A DNA stretch of 64,000 nt from Siphonodentalium dalli. Its lineage: Eukaryota > Mollusca > Scaphopoda > Gadilida > Siphonodentaliidae. A program made the translations under genes and the position numbers. Where the stretch lies: the NCBI GenBank assembly GCA_032622095.1, contig CP136061.1, positions 42,289,797 through 42,353,796 of the forward strand, read 5' to 3'. The notes beneath the pieces are model-generated. The model was not told the DNA's origin. It saw nothing but the letters and a program-made list of their open reading frames with translations, and did not search any database. Shown here in pieces: positions 47,501 to 56,744 of the stretch; position 1 is the stretch's first letter; every line of letters begins with the position of its first letter.

Positions 47501-48403
47501 TTTGTATTTGAAATTATCCCACCAAATCAATGGCTCACTTTCAAACAGAGGACATTCTAATGAAACACTGAGAAGCTTATGTATTACATCTACGAACATA
47601 TTGTCGCTTAGCAATCGATCATTGAAGACCCAAACTCCAGGACCTTTTTCAAGCTTATCTAAGTTTATATTGGCTGAAAGAATAGCATGGTCACTCAAAG
47701 TATTATAATATATAAACGAGTATTGCACATATTCTGCGATATTTTTATCACAAAATATGTAGTCGATCCTACTTTGCTGCAAGAGACCATTGGTGATGCG
47801 ATGCCATGTGAATTGTTTTTTATCGTAATTTTTCATGCGCCATATATCTACTAGTTTCCTGTCGTCTATTATCATATTAAAAGTATTTGAAGTTTTATCT
47901 GGAATGCCATTATGGCGATCGATTCCATTTAACACCGTGTTGAAATCTCCTAGAACAATGTTATTGGAAAACTGTTTTAGATATTTGTTTAACTCTTTCA
48001 AAAAGTTTACCTTTGGTGTGTATGCATTTGGGACATAAACATTGTGTATATTGTAAATTTGGTCTTCAATCTGCATTTCTATATGCAAATGTCTACCTTC
48101 AATATCTGCGTACTTCACTTTAAAATTATGTTTATACTTTTTAGTAACAAGAAAGGCCACCCCTCTTGACTGACTACCATAATTATTGTAAACAATTTCT
48201 CCAGGCCATAAATGTTTGTACATTTTTATGAAATCAGTATCCCAATGAGTCTCTTGCAGTGCAATAAGATCAAATCGTTTGTAGCTACATAGCTCAAAGA
48301 CATTTTTAATTTTTTCTATACTTCTTAGACCGTTCACATTATATGTTGACAACAGTACCATTATAAGGCACAAAGAAGAATATATTGTAACTTTTATATC
48401 CAT
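44528..48403 (-). CDS. LINE ORF2: endonuclease-reverse transcriptase (1291 aa)
   Basis: Performs target-primed reverse transcription: it nicks chromosomal DNA and copies the element RNA from the nick. An APE-type endonuclease fills about residues 15-250 with its catalytic signatures present: YNVNGL near 21, QETH (Glu51), GDFN (Asp153), RIDYIF (Asp214) and SDH (Asp238-His239). The reverse transcriptase spans about 460-760; catalytic aspartates are Asp601 (KIDLYKAFD) and Asp705-Asp706 in QHADD, where His replaces the more common Tyr or Phe before ADD. RQGCPLSP lies near 659. A C-terminal CX2C...HX4C motif (CKICHSE...HIFQSC) is present. No stop or frameshift interrupts the frame. Its ATG shares the A of the ORF1 stop (TAATG at 48405-48401), so translation is probably by termination-reinitiation. 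Confidence 0.93.
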   Translation of the reverse strand: MDIKVTIYSSLCLIMVLLSTYNVNGLRSIEKIKNVFELCSYKRFDLIALQETHWDTDFIKMYKHLWPGEIVYNNYGSQSRGVAFLVTKKYKHNFKVKYADIEGRHLHIEMQIEDQIYNIHNVYVPNAYTPKVNFLKELNKYLKQFSNNIVLGDFNTVLNGIDRHNGIPDKTSNTFNMIIDDRKLVDIWRMKNYDKKQFTWHRITNGLLQQSRIDYIFCDKNIAEYVQYSFIYYNTLSDHAILSANINLDKLEKGPGVWVFNDRLLSDNMFVDVIHKLLSVSLECPLFESEPLIWWDNFKYKVKKLAISHSQNMSREERREEFSLQKQLSIECGRPKEYQNIYKIEDIMSKLNIYEQNRCKAAIIRSKSKHHLESEKNSKYFYELERYRQEKNSVRFLTDDSGKRIQNIFEILDHATKFYGQLYEHNDIDIEAEKVLLDSLQDKLTENQKVTLDGPFTLEEMTKALKSMAPSKSPGLDGLTRDFYLKFWDKIGPIVVSLFNRMEVCNALSRSMEKGIIILLHKKGDKSNLDNWRPISLLGVDRKLYAKVLSDRLKEVVHTILSTFQTCSVPGRDLSETVSSIRDIIDYVEEQNKTGYLMKIDLYKAFDKISHQYIFDLLKRLNFGEKFISRIRLMYTNARSCLKINGHLSSFFAVESSVRQGCPLSPLLYVLCSEPLAKLINSNLKIRGIQMPITNTECKIFQHADDNKITVSDKKSIQEVMKCFNSYSKGSCAVINMQKSQILPLGASKHRDNRDLPLQCINKSIEILGIYLGPDKKECETLNWSKKVQKISNTLYFWRGRNLTSQGKSLVINSLLLSTMWYPLNVLCIPDFYVNKIKSLCLHYLWGSDYNVIKYTTAIGKIMDGGLNLADIILKRDAMRLKWVKRYNQSKFPWVVFMEYHFQNYKDLQLNKGIFYQDIDKKLLKTMPNFYQEILYAWNKINRNNGEMQYPDKDIHHLCLFDNSMIKFINKTLWFENFVHAGITRIKDIIYEYIPGFLPLSSIHDLVCGSDQCTCSQVTTQYRIILTALPSGWYETISQSSLAELESNDTNLKYPHSSGNFSEVQNISTKIAYDLMREKHFQIPTGEQHWMKLFAHSSIVIDKLKWEIVYLPIKSCEMKFLDFKIYHNTVFTLEKQKKIGKIDSSLCKICHSEVENIQHIFQSCPCLTNFKWKFKRLIDIMHHDNKAVSDKEFEKYILFGQDKFSITPNYHFLNLMYSSYRLAVWKRRNFCLKKQKIIDIYFLFSKIMHDHVEYFHQYTVDHGWQEKFSKYLVAGNPILYFTDGKPKLDLS

Positions 48404-49872
48404 TATAATTGTTCTGTGGGGTTTTTTTTATGAAGCGACTCTGCTTTCTTGTAATTTGGAATAGGATTATACCTTGATCGTCTTTTTTCGACCATTTTTC
48501 CTCCCTGACCAGTCATCGTCTGTTCCTCTTTTTTCGTCACATCATTCACTTCCATTTCAGAGTTAGTTTCCGAGTCTCCTTGCCCTTGGCTGACCGTTGG
48601 TTGTACCACTGATACCTCCTGTGTATCCTTATCATCGCCCACCGCTGCCTCAGTGTTTCCTCCAAGGTCAGGTTCGTTTTCACCCTCATTCAGCTCCTTC
48701 GATGAGTTATTAGAATCATTTTCCATATTTTGCTCTTTCGGTTGCTCGTTTTCTATTTTCTCTTCTATCCCTGGTGTAATAATTTCTGCCTCCTTCGGTT
48801 TGACCTTGTCTGATGTCTCGACATTAATTTCATCACTGTCCCTATCTGACTTCTCTCCTTTTCCATCATTATTAACCTGGGCCATTTCCTTTTCATCTTC
48901 TGCATCACCCTCTTCTTCATCCATGCCTTTATCATCAAAGAAAGAATTGACATTATCCTGATCCCTTTTGAGCATAGATTCAGCTTCTTTATGGGAAATT
49001 TGAAGATATTCCCTTAAACAAACAATTTGATCGGCAGCACCTTGTGTGAGAGGGCGACCATCTGAGTCTGTTGGGGTGCATTCACAGTCCACTTCAGGTC
49101 TTTTGCAGGCTTTGCAATTCACACACTGTGCTGCTCTGTGCGAACTGAGTCCACATCGGTAACAAATAATCTTCGGACAAGTTGACGATTGATGTTCATC
49201 CGAAAAACAGATTCCGCACACTTTGACTTGACCATTGTGAATAACGCGGAAAGATTTCACCCCATCTGCCGTGCTAAACTTCATTACTGGAGGTAACGCT
49301 TTGACTGCATCAGGGAATTTTACTCTCACATGGCGCGTCCCATCAGCGACATTTGTTCCCTTGTGATATCGCCTCTTTATTTCATCCATTTCTTTAATAT
49401 CAAAGGATTTCAGTTTTTCTGTGATCTCATTATCAGTGATATATGCTGGTAGGTGCATAATTGAGACAACCACTTTCTGGTTTGAAAGGAATCTTGGTTG
49501 GTAATTTGGTTTCCTGATCTCTATGGCACTTACTAGGATTTCTGCACTCTTTTGACTGCATATGGTTAAATCGAAGGCATCCTTCCCAACGGGGACACAT
49601 GCCATAACTGTATCTGGCCCTATTATCTTCTCCACATATGCAATTGTTGATGTAGCTGTAGTGGTTTTGAAATCACCTACATGCAGCCTCACTGTACAGT
49701 CTTTTTGGTAACTATCTTTTTGATTCTGATGTGCATTGGAAGTTGATGACAAAGCTGATGCATATGAAGGTCTGTTTTGCTGGGTATTTGCAGAGGATGA
49801 ACTGCTACCTGCTTCTGTAGGTTTTGGCTTTGGGTCTGGGGGGTTTTCTTTGTCGCCCATTTTCGCTGTCAC
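48403..49872 (-). CDS. LINE ORF1: CCHC zinc-knuckle RNA-binding protein (489 aa)
   Basis: Expected to coat the element RNA and help target-primed reverse transcription. Residues 1-60 are Ser/Asn/Gln-rich and look disordered. Residues 130-215 could form an RRM-like fold. Two gag-type knuckles follow: C219-X2-C222-X4-H227-X4-C232 and C237-X2-C240-X4-H245-X4-C250. A third Cys cluster is at 253-265 (C-X2-C-X6-C-X-C). The second half (about 310-470) is very acidic and low in complexity, and the last 25 residues are basic. Start chosen at the first ATG at 49872; an internal ATG four codons later is an alternative. It overlaps ORF2 by one base. Confidence 0.88.
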   Translation of the reverse strand: MTAKMGDKENPPDPKPKPTEAGSSSSSANTQQNRPSYASALSSTSNAHQNQKDSYQKDCTVRLHVGDFKTTTATSTIAYVEKIIGPDTVMACVPVGKDAFDLTICSQKSAEILVSAIEIRKPNYQPRFLSNQKVVVSIMHLPAYITDNEITEKLKSFDIKEMDEIKRRYHKGTNVADGTRHVRVKFPDAVKALPPVMKFSTADGVKSFRVIHNGQVKVCGICFSDEHQSSTCPKIICYRCGLSSHRAAQCVNCKACKRPEVDCECTPTDSDGRPLTQGAADQIVCLREYLQISHKEAESMLKRDQDNVNSFFDDKGMDEEEGDAEDEKEMAQVNNDGKGEKSDRDSDEINVETSDKVKPKEAEIITPGIEEKIENEQPKEQNMENDSNNSSKELNEGENEPDLGGNTEAAVGDDKDTQEVSVVQPTVSQGQGDSETNSEMEVNDVTKKEEQTMTGQGGKMVEKRRSRYNPIPNYKKAESLHKKNPTEQL

Positions 49873-50074
49873 TTACTTGTGATGACAACGAAAAAACGTC
49901 TCCAAGAACTGGAAAAATTCCAGTTATTAAAACGCACAAGATTACTTTGTTACATCTTGCGGTTTTCTGTAGTTATAAACTCTGATAAATTGCTTATAAT
50001 CTTCGAAAATAGAAAAATATTTCGCTTGATCAAAACAAACGTCTTTCCCGCTTCAATCGTGAACCGGAAGTGCT
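49873..50074 (-). promoter_or_regulatory. LINE 5' UTR and probable internal promoter
   Basis: About 200 bp between the array junction and ORF1. On the element strand it begins GCACTTCCGGTTCACG, which contains an ETS-type ACTTCCGG site common in TATA-less promoters. LINEs usually carry their promoter in this region; activity here is inferred. Confidence 0.45.
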
Positions 50075-50199
50075 AAAATTGAACAATATTTCCCTCTGTC
50101 AGTTTTAAATCGAGTTGATATTGTGAGATTTGCTTAACCTGAGTAACTTTATCACAATTCAAACATTTTGACAACTATACTTGCAAGAGAAAATGGCCA

Positions 50200-50271
50200 T
50201 CCCATGTGGTCTAGTGGTTAGGATTCCTGGCTTTCACCCAGGCGGCCCGGGTTCGATTCCCGGCATGGGAA
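50200..50271 (+). tRNA. tRNA-Glu (UUC), unit 36 forward
   Basis: Identical to the unit 1 gene; first gene right of the LINE. Confidence 0.96.
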
Positions 50272-50555
50272 AGGTGAATATATTTTGTCAAAACGTTTTG
50301 TTTGTTTTGTAGTAGAATTTTGCACCAAGGAGGTGTCACACGTTCTAGTCGCGACAAGGCAACCAAGGCAGTCCCATACAAAGCACACGCGACAGGCAAG
50401 TATATATTTCTCAAGATGTTTGAATTCTACATGACAATTTTCGGGCAGTCCGCTGTGGTGTGGTGTCGGAAATTTGAATGCAATTCGGCCTGCTCTGATT
50501 GTTGTGGAGAAATATTCTCGCAAAACTGAATTAAGTTCTGATAAAAAATTTACCT

Positions 50556-50627
50556 TTCCCATGCCGGGAATCGAACCCGGGCCGCCTGGGTGAAAGCCAG
50601 GAATCCTAACCACTAGACCACATGGGA
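50556..50627 (-). tRNA. tRNA-Glu (UUC), unit 36 reverse
   Basis: Identical to the unit 1 gene. Confidence 0.96.
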
Positions 50628-51102
50628 TGGCCATAATTTTGTGCACGTTTAGTTCTCAAAATGTTTGGCGTCTGGAGTCTGTGACCGAATCTGATTCGAA
50701 GTATATTATAGGGCCCAATTTGGTGAAATTTCGGTCTGTCCTCATGCCTCGAACTGGAGCCTAGGTCACTCTCGCCGTTTTTCTGTGATAAAGTTACCCA
50801 GGTTCCGGAAATTGTGATAAAAGTTACCCAGGTTGGAGAGGATTGTGATAAAGTTACCCAGGTTAATAGCATTTCATGTTTAGCAACAAATTATAAATTT
50901 TTGCGATCAAAATGACGAACTACGGTACTAATAATAATTATGTCTTAATTTATGCTTAATAAGGGCTATTACTTGCCAAAATTGAACAATATTTCCCTCT
51001 GTCAGTTTTAAATCGAGTTGATATTGTGAGATTTGCTTAACCTGAGTAACTTTATCACAATTCAAACATTTTGACAACTATACTTGCAAGAGAAAATGGC
51101 CA

Positions 51103-51174
51103 TCCCATGTGGTCTAGTGGTTAGGATTCCTGGCTTTCACCCAGGCGGCCCGGGTTCGATTCCCGGCATGGGAA
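51103..51174 (+). tRNA. tRNA-Glu (UUC), unit 37 forward
   Basis: Identical to the unit 1 gene. Confidence 0.96.
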
Positions 51175-51458
51175 AGGTGAATATATTTTGTCAAAACGTT
51201 TTGTTTGTTTTGTAGTAGAATTTTGCACCAAGGAGGTGTCACACGTTCTAGTCGCGACAAGGCAACCAAGGCAGTCCCATACAAAGCACACGCGACAGGC
51301 AAGTATATATTTCTCAAGATGTTTGAATTCTACATGACAATTTTCGGGCAGTCCGCTGTGGTGTGGTGTCGGAAATTTGAATGCAATTCGGCCTGCTCTG
51401 ATTGTTGTGGAGAAATATTCTCGCAAAACTGAATTAAGTTCTGATAAAAAATTTACCT

Positions 51459-51530
51459 TTCCCATGCCGGGAATCGAACCCGGGCCGCCTGGGTGAAAGC
51501 CAGGAATCCTAACCACTAGACCACATGGGA
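51459..51530 (-). tRNA. tRNA-Glu (UUC), unit 37 reverse
   Basis: Identical to the unit 1 gene. Confidence 0.96.
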
Positions 51531-52007
51531 TGGCCATAATTTTGTGCACGTTTAGTTCTCAAAATGTTTGGCGTCTGGAGTCTGTGACCGAATCTGATTC
51601 GAAGTATATTATAGGGCCCAATTTGGTGAAATTTCGGTCTGTCCTCATGCCTCGAACTGGAGCCTAGGTCACTCTCGCCGTTTTTCTGTGATAAAGTTAC
51701 CCAGGTTCCGGAAATTGTGATAAAAGTTACCCAGGTTGGAGAGGATTGTGATAAAGTTACCCAGGTTAATAGCATTTCATGTTTAGCAACAAATTATAAA
51801 TTTTTGCGATCAAAATGACGAACTATACGGTACTAATAATAATTATGTCTTAATTTATGCTTAATAAGGGCTATTACTTGCCAAAATTGAACAATATTTC
51901 CCTCTGTCAGTTTTAAATCGAGTTGATATTGTGAGATTTGCTTAACCTGAGTAACTTTATCACAATTCAAACATTTTGACAACTATACTTGCAAGAGAAA
52001 ATGGCCA

Positions 52008-52079
52008 TCCCATGTGGTCTAGTGGTTAGGATTCCTGGCTTTCACCCAGGCGGCCCGGGTTCGATTCCCGGCATGGGAA
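52008..52079 (+). tRNA. tRNA-Glu (UUC), unit 38 forward
   Basis: Identical to the unit 1 gene. Confidence 0.96.
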
Positions 52080-52363
52080 AGGTGAATATATTTTGTCAAA
52101 ACGTTTTGTTTGTTTTGTAGTAGAATTTTGCACCAAGGAGGTGTCACACGTTCTAGTCGCGACAAGGCAACCAAGGCAGTCCCATACAAAGCACACGCGA
52201 CAGGCAAGTATATATTTCTCAAGATGTTTGAATTCTACATGACAATTTTCGGGCAGTCCGCTGTGGTGTGGTGTCGGAAATTTGAATGCAATTCGGCCTG
52301 CTCTGATTGTTGTGGAGAAATATTCTCGCAAAACTGAATTAAGTTCTGATAAAAAATTTACCT

Positions 52364-52435
52364 TTCCCATGCCGGGAATCGAACCCGGGCCGCCTGGGTG
52401 AAAGCCAGGAATCCTAACCACTAGACCACATGGGA
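52364..52435 (-). tRNA. tRNA-Glu (UUC), unit 38 reverse
   Basis: Identical to the unit 1 gene. Confidence 0.96.
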
Positions 52436-52910
52436 TGGCCATAATTTTGTGCACGTTTAGTTCTCAAAATGTTTGGCGTCTGGAGTCTGTGACCGAATCT
52501 GATTCGAAGTATATTATAGGGCCCAATTTGGTGAAATTTCGGTCTGTCCTCATGCCTCGAACTGGAGCCTAGGTCACTCTCGCCGTTTTTCTGTGATAAA
52601 GTTACCCAGGTTCCGGAAATTGTGATAAAAGTTACCCAGGTTGGAGAGGATTGTGATAAAGTTACCCAGGTTAATAGCATTTCATGTTTAGCAACAAATT
52701 ATAAATTTTTGCGATCAAAATGACGAACTACGGTACTAATAATAATTATGTCTTAATTTATGCTTAATAAGGGCTATTACTTGCCAAAATTGAACAATAT
52801 TTCCCTCTGTCAGTTTTAAATCGAGTTGATATTGTGAGATTTGCTTAACCTGAGTAACTTTATCACAATTCAAACATTTTGACAACTATACTTGCAAGAG
52901 AAAATGGCCA

Positions 52911-52982
52911 TCCCATGTGGTCTAGTGGTTAGGATTCCTGGCTTTCACCCAGGCGGCCCGGGTTCGATTCCCGGCATGGGAA
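52911..52982 (+). tRNA. tRNA-Glu (UUC), unit 39 forward
   Basis: Identical to the unit 1 gene. Confidence 0.96.
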
Positions 52983-53266
52983 AGGTGAATATATTTTGTC
53001 AAAACGTTTTGTTTGTTTTGTAGTAGAATTTTGCACCAAGGAGGTGTCACACGTTCTAGTCGCGACAAGGCAACCAAGGCAGTCCCATACAAAGCACACG
53101 CGACAGGCAAGTATATATTTCTCAAGATGTTTGAATTCTACATGACAATTTTCGGGCAGTCCGCTGTGGTGTGGTGTCGGAAATTTGAATGCAATTCGGC
53201 CTGCTCTGATTGTTGTGGAGAAATATTCTCGCAAAACTGAATTAAGTTCTGATAAAAAATTTACCT

Positions 53267-53338
53267 TTCCCATGCCGGGAATCGAACCCGGGCCGCCTGG
53301 GTGAAAGCCAGGAATCCTAACCACTAGACCACATGGGA
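53267..53338 (-). tRNA. tRNA-Glu (UUC), unit 39 reverse
   Basis: Identical to the unit 1 gene. Confidence 0.96.
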
Positions 53339-53813
53339 TGGCCATAATTTTGTGCACGTTTAGTTCTCAAAATGTTTGGCGTCTGGAGTCTGTGACCGAA
53401 TCTGATTCGAAGTATATTATAGGGCCCAATTTGGTGAAATTTCGGTCTGTCCTCATGCCTCGAACTGGAGCCTAGGTCACTCTCGCCGTTTTTCTGTGAT
53501 AAAGTTACCCAGGTTCCGGAAATTGTGATAAAAGTTACCCAGGTTGGAGAGGATTGTGATAAAGTTACCCAGGTTAATAGCATTTCATGTTTAGCAACAA
53601 ATTATAAATTTTTGCGATCAAAATGACGAACTACGGTACTAATAATAATTATGTCTTAATTTATGCTTAATAAGGGCTATTACTTGCCAAAATTGAACAA
53701 TATTTCCCTCTGTCAGTTTTAAATCGAGTTGATATTGTGAGATTTGCTTAACCTGAGTAACTTTATCACAATTCAAACATTTTGACAACTATACTTGCAA
53801 GAGAAAATGGCCA

Positions 53814-53885
53814 TCCCATGTGGTCTAGTGGTTAGGATTCCTGGCTTTCACCCAGGCGGCCCGGGTTCGATTCCCGGCATGGGAA
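53814..53885 (+). tRNA. tRNA-Glu (UUC), unit 40 forward
   Basis: Identical to the unit 1 gene. Confidence 0.96.
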
Positions 53886-54169
53886 AGGTGAATATATTTT
53901 GTCAAAACGTTTTGTTTGTTTTGTAGTAGAATTTTGCACCAAGGAGGTGTCACACGTTCTAGTCGCGACAAGGCAACCAAGGCAGTCCCATACAAAGCAC
54001 ACGCGACAGGCAAGTATATATTTCTCAAGATGTTTGAATTCTACATGACAATTTTCGGGCAGTCCGCTGTGGTGTGGTGTCGGAAATTTGAATGCAATTC
54101 GGCCTGCTCTGATTGTTGTGGAGAAATATTCTCGCAAAACTGAATTAAGTTCTGATAAAAAATTTACCT

Positions 54170-54241
54170 TTCCCATGCCGGGAATCGAACCCGGGCCGCC
54201 TGGGTGAAAGCCAGGAATCCTAACCACTAGACCACATGGGA
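54170..54241 (-). tRNA. tRNA-Glu (UUC), unit 40 reverse
   Basis: Identical to the unit 1 gene. Confidence 0.96.
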
Positions 54242-54716
54242 TGGCCATAATTTTGTGCACGTTTAGTTCTCAAAATGTTTGGCGTCTGGAGTCTGTGACC
54301 GAATCTGATTCGAAGTATATTATAGGGCCCAATTTGGTGAAATTTCGGTCTGTCCTCATGCCTCGAACTGGAGCCTAGGTCACTCTCGCCGTTTTTCTGT
54401 GATAAAGTTACCCAGGTTCCGGAAATTGTGATAAAAGTTACCCAGGTTGGAGAGGATTGTGATAAAGTTACCCAGGTTAATAGCATTTCATGTTTAGCAA
54501 CAAATTATAAATTTTTGCGATCAAAATGACGAACTACGGTACTAATAATAATTATGTCTTAATTTATGCTTAATAAGGGCTATTACTTGCCAAAATTGAA
54601 CAATATTTCCCTCTGTCAGTTTTAAATCGAGTTGATATTGTGAGATTTGCTTAACCTGAGTAACTTTATCACAATTCAAACATTTTGACAACTATACTTG
54701 CAAGAGAAAATGGCCA

Positions 54717-54788
54717 TCCCATGTGGTCTAGTGGTTAGGATTCCTGGCTTTCACCCAGGCGGCCCGGGTTCGATTCCCGGCATGGGAA
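54717..54788 (+). tRNA. tRNA-Glu (UUC), unit 41 forward
   Basis: Identical to the unit 1 gene. Confidence 0.96.
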
Positions 54789-55072
54789 AGGTGAATATAT
54801 TTTGTCAAAACGTTTTGTTTGTTTTGTAGTAGAATTTTGCACCAAGGAGGTGTCACACGTTCTAGTCGCGACAAGGCAACCAAGGCAGTCCCATACAAAG
54901 CACACGCGACAGGCAAGTATATATTTCTCAAGATGTTTGAATTCTACATGACAATTTTCGGGCAGTCCGCTGTGGTGTGGTGTCGGAAATTTGAATGCAA
55001 TTCGGCCTGCTCTGATTGTTGTGGAGAAATATTCTCGCAAAACTGAATTAAGTTCTGATAAAAAATTTACCT

Positions 55073-55144
55073 TTCCCATGCCGGGAATCGAACCCGGGCC
55101 GCCTGGGTGAAAGCCAGGAATCCTAACCACTAGACCACATGGGA
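55073..55144 (-). tRNA. tRNA-Glu (UUC), unit 41 reverse
   Basis: Identical to the unit 1 gene. Confidence 0.96.
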
Positions 55145-55621
55145 TGGCCATAATTTTGTGCACGTTTAGTTCTCAAAATGTTTGGCGTCTGGAGTCTGTG
55201 ACCGAATCTGATTCGAAGTATATTATAGGGCCCAATTTGGTGAAATTTCGGTCTGTCCTCATGCCTCGAACTGGAGCCTAGGTCACTCTCGCCGTTTTTC
55301 TGTGATAAAGTTACCCAGGTTCCGGAAATTGTGATAAAAGTTACCCAGGTTGGAGAGGATTGTGATAAAGTTACCCAGGTTAATAGCATTTCATGTTTAG
55401 CAACAAATTATAAATTTTTGCGATCAAAATGACGAACTATACGGTACTAATAATAATTATGTCTTAATTTATGCTTAATAAGGGCTATTACTTGCCAAAA
55501 TTGAACAATATTTCCCTCTGTCAGTTTTAAATCGAGTTGATATTGTGAGATTTGCTTAACCTGAGTAACTTTATCACAATTCAAACATTTTGACAACTAT
55601 ACTTGCAAGAGAAAATGGCCA

Positions 55622-55693
55622 TCCCATGTGGTCTAGTGGTTAGGATTCCTGGCTTTCACCCAGGCGGCCCGGGTTCGATTCCCGGCATGGGAA
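55622..55693 (+). tRNA. tRNA-Glu (UUC), unit 42 forward
   Basis: Identical to the unit 1 gene. Confidence 0.96.
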
Positions 55694-55977
55694 AGGTGAA
55701 TATATTTTGTCAAAACGTTTTGTTTGTTTTGTAGTAGAATTTTGCACCAAGGAGGTGTCACACGTTCTAGTCGCGACAAGGCAACCAAGGCAGTCCCATA
55801 CAAAGCACACGCGACAGGCAAGTATATATTTCTCAAGATGTTTGAATTCTACATGACAATTTTCGGGCAGTCCGCTGTGGTGTGGTGTCGGAAATTTGAA
55901 TGCAATTCGGCCTGCTCTGATTGTTGTGGAGAAATATTCTCGCAAAACTGAATTAAGTTCTGATAAAAAATTTACCT

Positions 55978-56049
55978 TTCCCATGCCGGGAATCGAACCC
56001 GGGCCGCCTGGGTGAAAGCCAGGAATCCTAACCACTAGACCACATGGGA
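55978..56049 (-). tRNA. tRNA-Glu (UUC), unit 42 reverse
   Basis: Identical to the unit 1 gene; 400 bp from the viral ATPase junction. Confidence 0.96.
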
Positions 56050-56449
56050 TGGCCATAATTTTGTGCACGTTTAGTTCTCAAAATGTTTGGCGTCTGGAGT
56101 CTGTGACCGAATCTGATTCGAAGTATATTATAGGGCCCAATTTGGTGAAATTTCGGTCTGTCCTCATGCCTCGAACTGGAGCCTAGGTCACTCTCGCCGT
56201 TTTTCTGTGATAAAGTTACCCAGGTTCCGGAAATTGTGATAAAAGTTACCCAGGTTGGAGAGGATTGTGATAAAGTTACCCAGGTTAATAGCATTTCATG
56301 TTTAGCAACAAATTATAAATTTTTGCGATCAAAATGACGAACTACGGTACTAATAATAATTATGTCTTAATTTATGCTTAATAAGGGCTATTACTTGCCA
56401 AAATTGAACAATATTTCCCTCTGTCAGTTTTAAATCGAGTTGATATTGT

Positions 56450-56710
56450 AGCAGAACTATAAGTTTGAATGCACACTACATGGTTTTATTTCAAAGCGTT
56501 CGAGATAAAAATCAAATAAAAGTTTTGGCTCATCAAATGCAAACCAATCATTTGAAACAAGCATACGAAGATGCAACTTCAATAAATCATGGATATATTT
56601 TAGTAGATTTTCATCCTAGAACAGAAAATTATTTGCGAATTAGAACTGATATTTTCCATAAATGGTTGACAGCTAATGACCGAGGTCCTGTCATTTATTC
56701 AAAAGTATAA
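56450..56710 (+). pseudogene. Packaging ATPase (FtsK/HerA type), C-terminal fragment
   Basis: Only the last 86 codons are present. They start in frame at the first base after the array and include SLNAHYMVLF, the RDKNQI segment and a GYILVDFHP segment ending in an RIRTDIF motif. This pattern is typical of the C-terminal end of the A32/FtsK-like ATPase that pumps DNA into capsids in invertebrate Maverick-like elements. The Walker A and B region is missing, so this copy cannot be an active ATPase unless joined by an upstream exon or the junction is an assembly artefact. The frame ends in TAA, 34 bp before the next gene. Confidence 0.75.
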
Positions 56711-56744
56711 ATTCAGTTGTTGTTACTTTTTTCATTTTAGAACC

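Larger units (their letters stand above)
41921..50074 (-). mobile_element. Tx1/L1-type LINE splitting the array
   Basis: A minus-strand non-LTR retrotransposon. Its left limit is a 12-T run (a poly(A) tail on its own strand) fused to the inside of a tRNA-Glu gene. Its right limit is at 50074, where the array resumes. It has a 5' region of about 200 bp, ORF1 (nucleic-acid-binding) and ORF2 (endonuclease plus reverse transcriptase), both open. The RT sequence (CSVPGRDLSETVSSIRD) fits the Tx1 branch of the L1 group. About 372 bp of the array unit (equivalent to 11191-11562) are missing at the insertion and no target duplication is seen. The part left of 44528 is assigned to the element only because of the terminal poly(T). 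Confidence 0.85.
50075..56449. repeat. Tandem array 2, same tRNA-Glu unit
   Basis: Seven units, flanked by the same 50-nt segment at both ends (50075-50124 and 56400-56449), so the block is exactly seven periods plus 50 nt. Unit lengths are 903, 905, 903, 903, 903, 905, and the last is a 903 type. It is the continuation of array 1 beyond the LINE. Its right edge is fused to a viral packaging ATPase gene. Confidence 0.97.

Noticed and set aside
46653-47708. Plus-strand frames inside the LINE
   Set aside because: They are antisense shadows of the intact ORF2.
48653-48961. Plus-strand Ser/Phe-rich frame of 102 codons
   Set aside because: Antisense shadow of the acidic, low-complexity half of LINE ORF1.
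10794-56294. Recurrent open frames of 142, 88, 75 and 67 codons in every array unit
   Set aside because: They run through tRNA genes and spacers on both strands and repeat only because the DNA repeats; no domain or codon-level conservation argues for protein.
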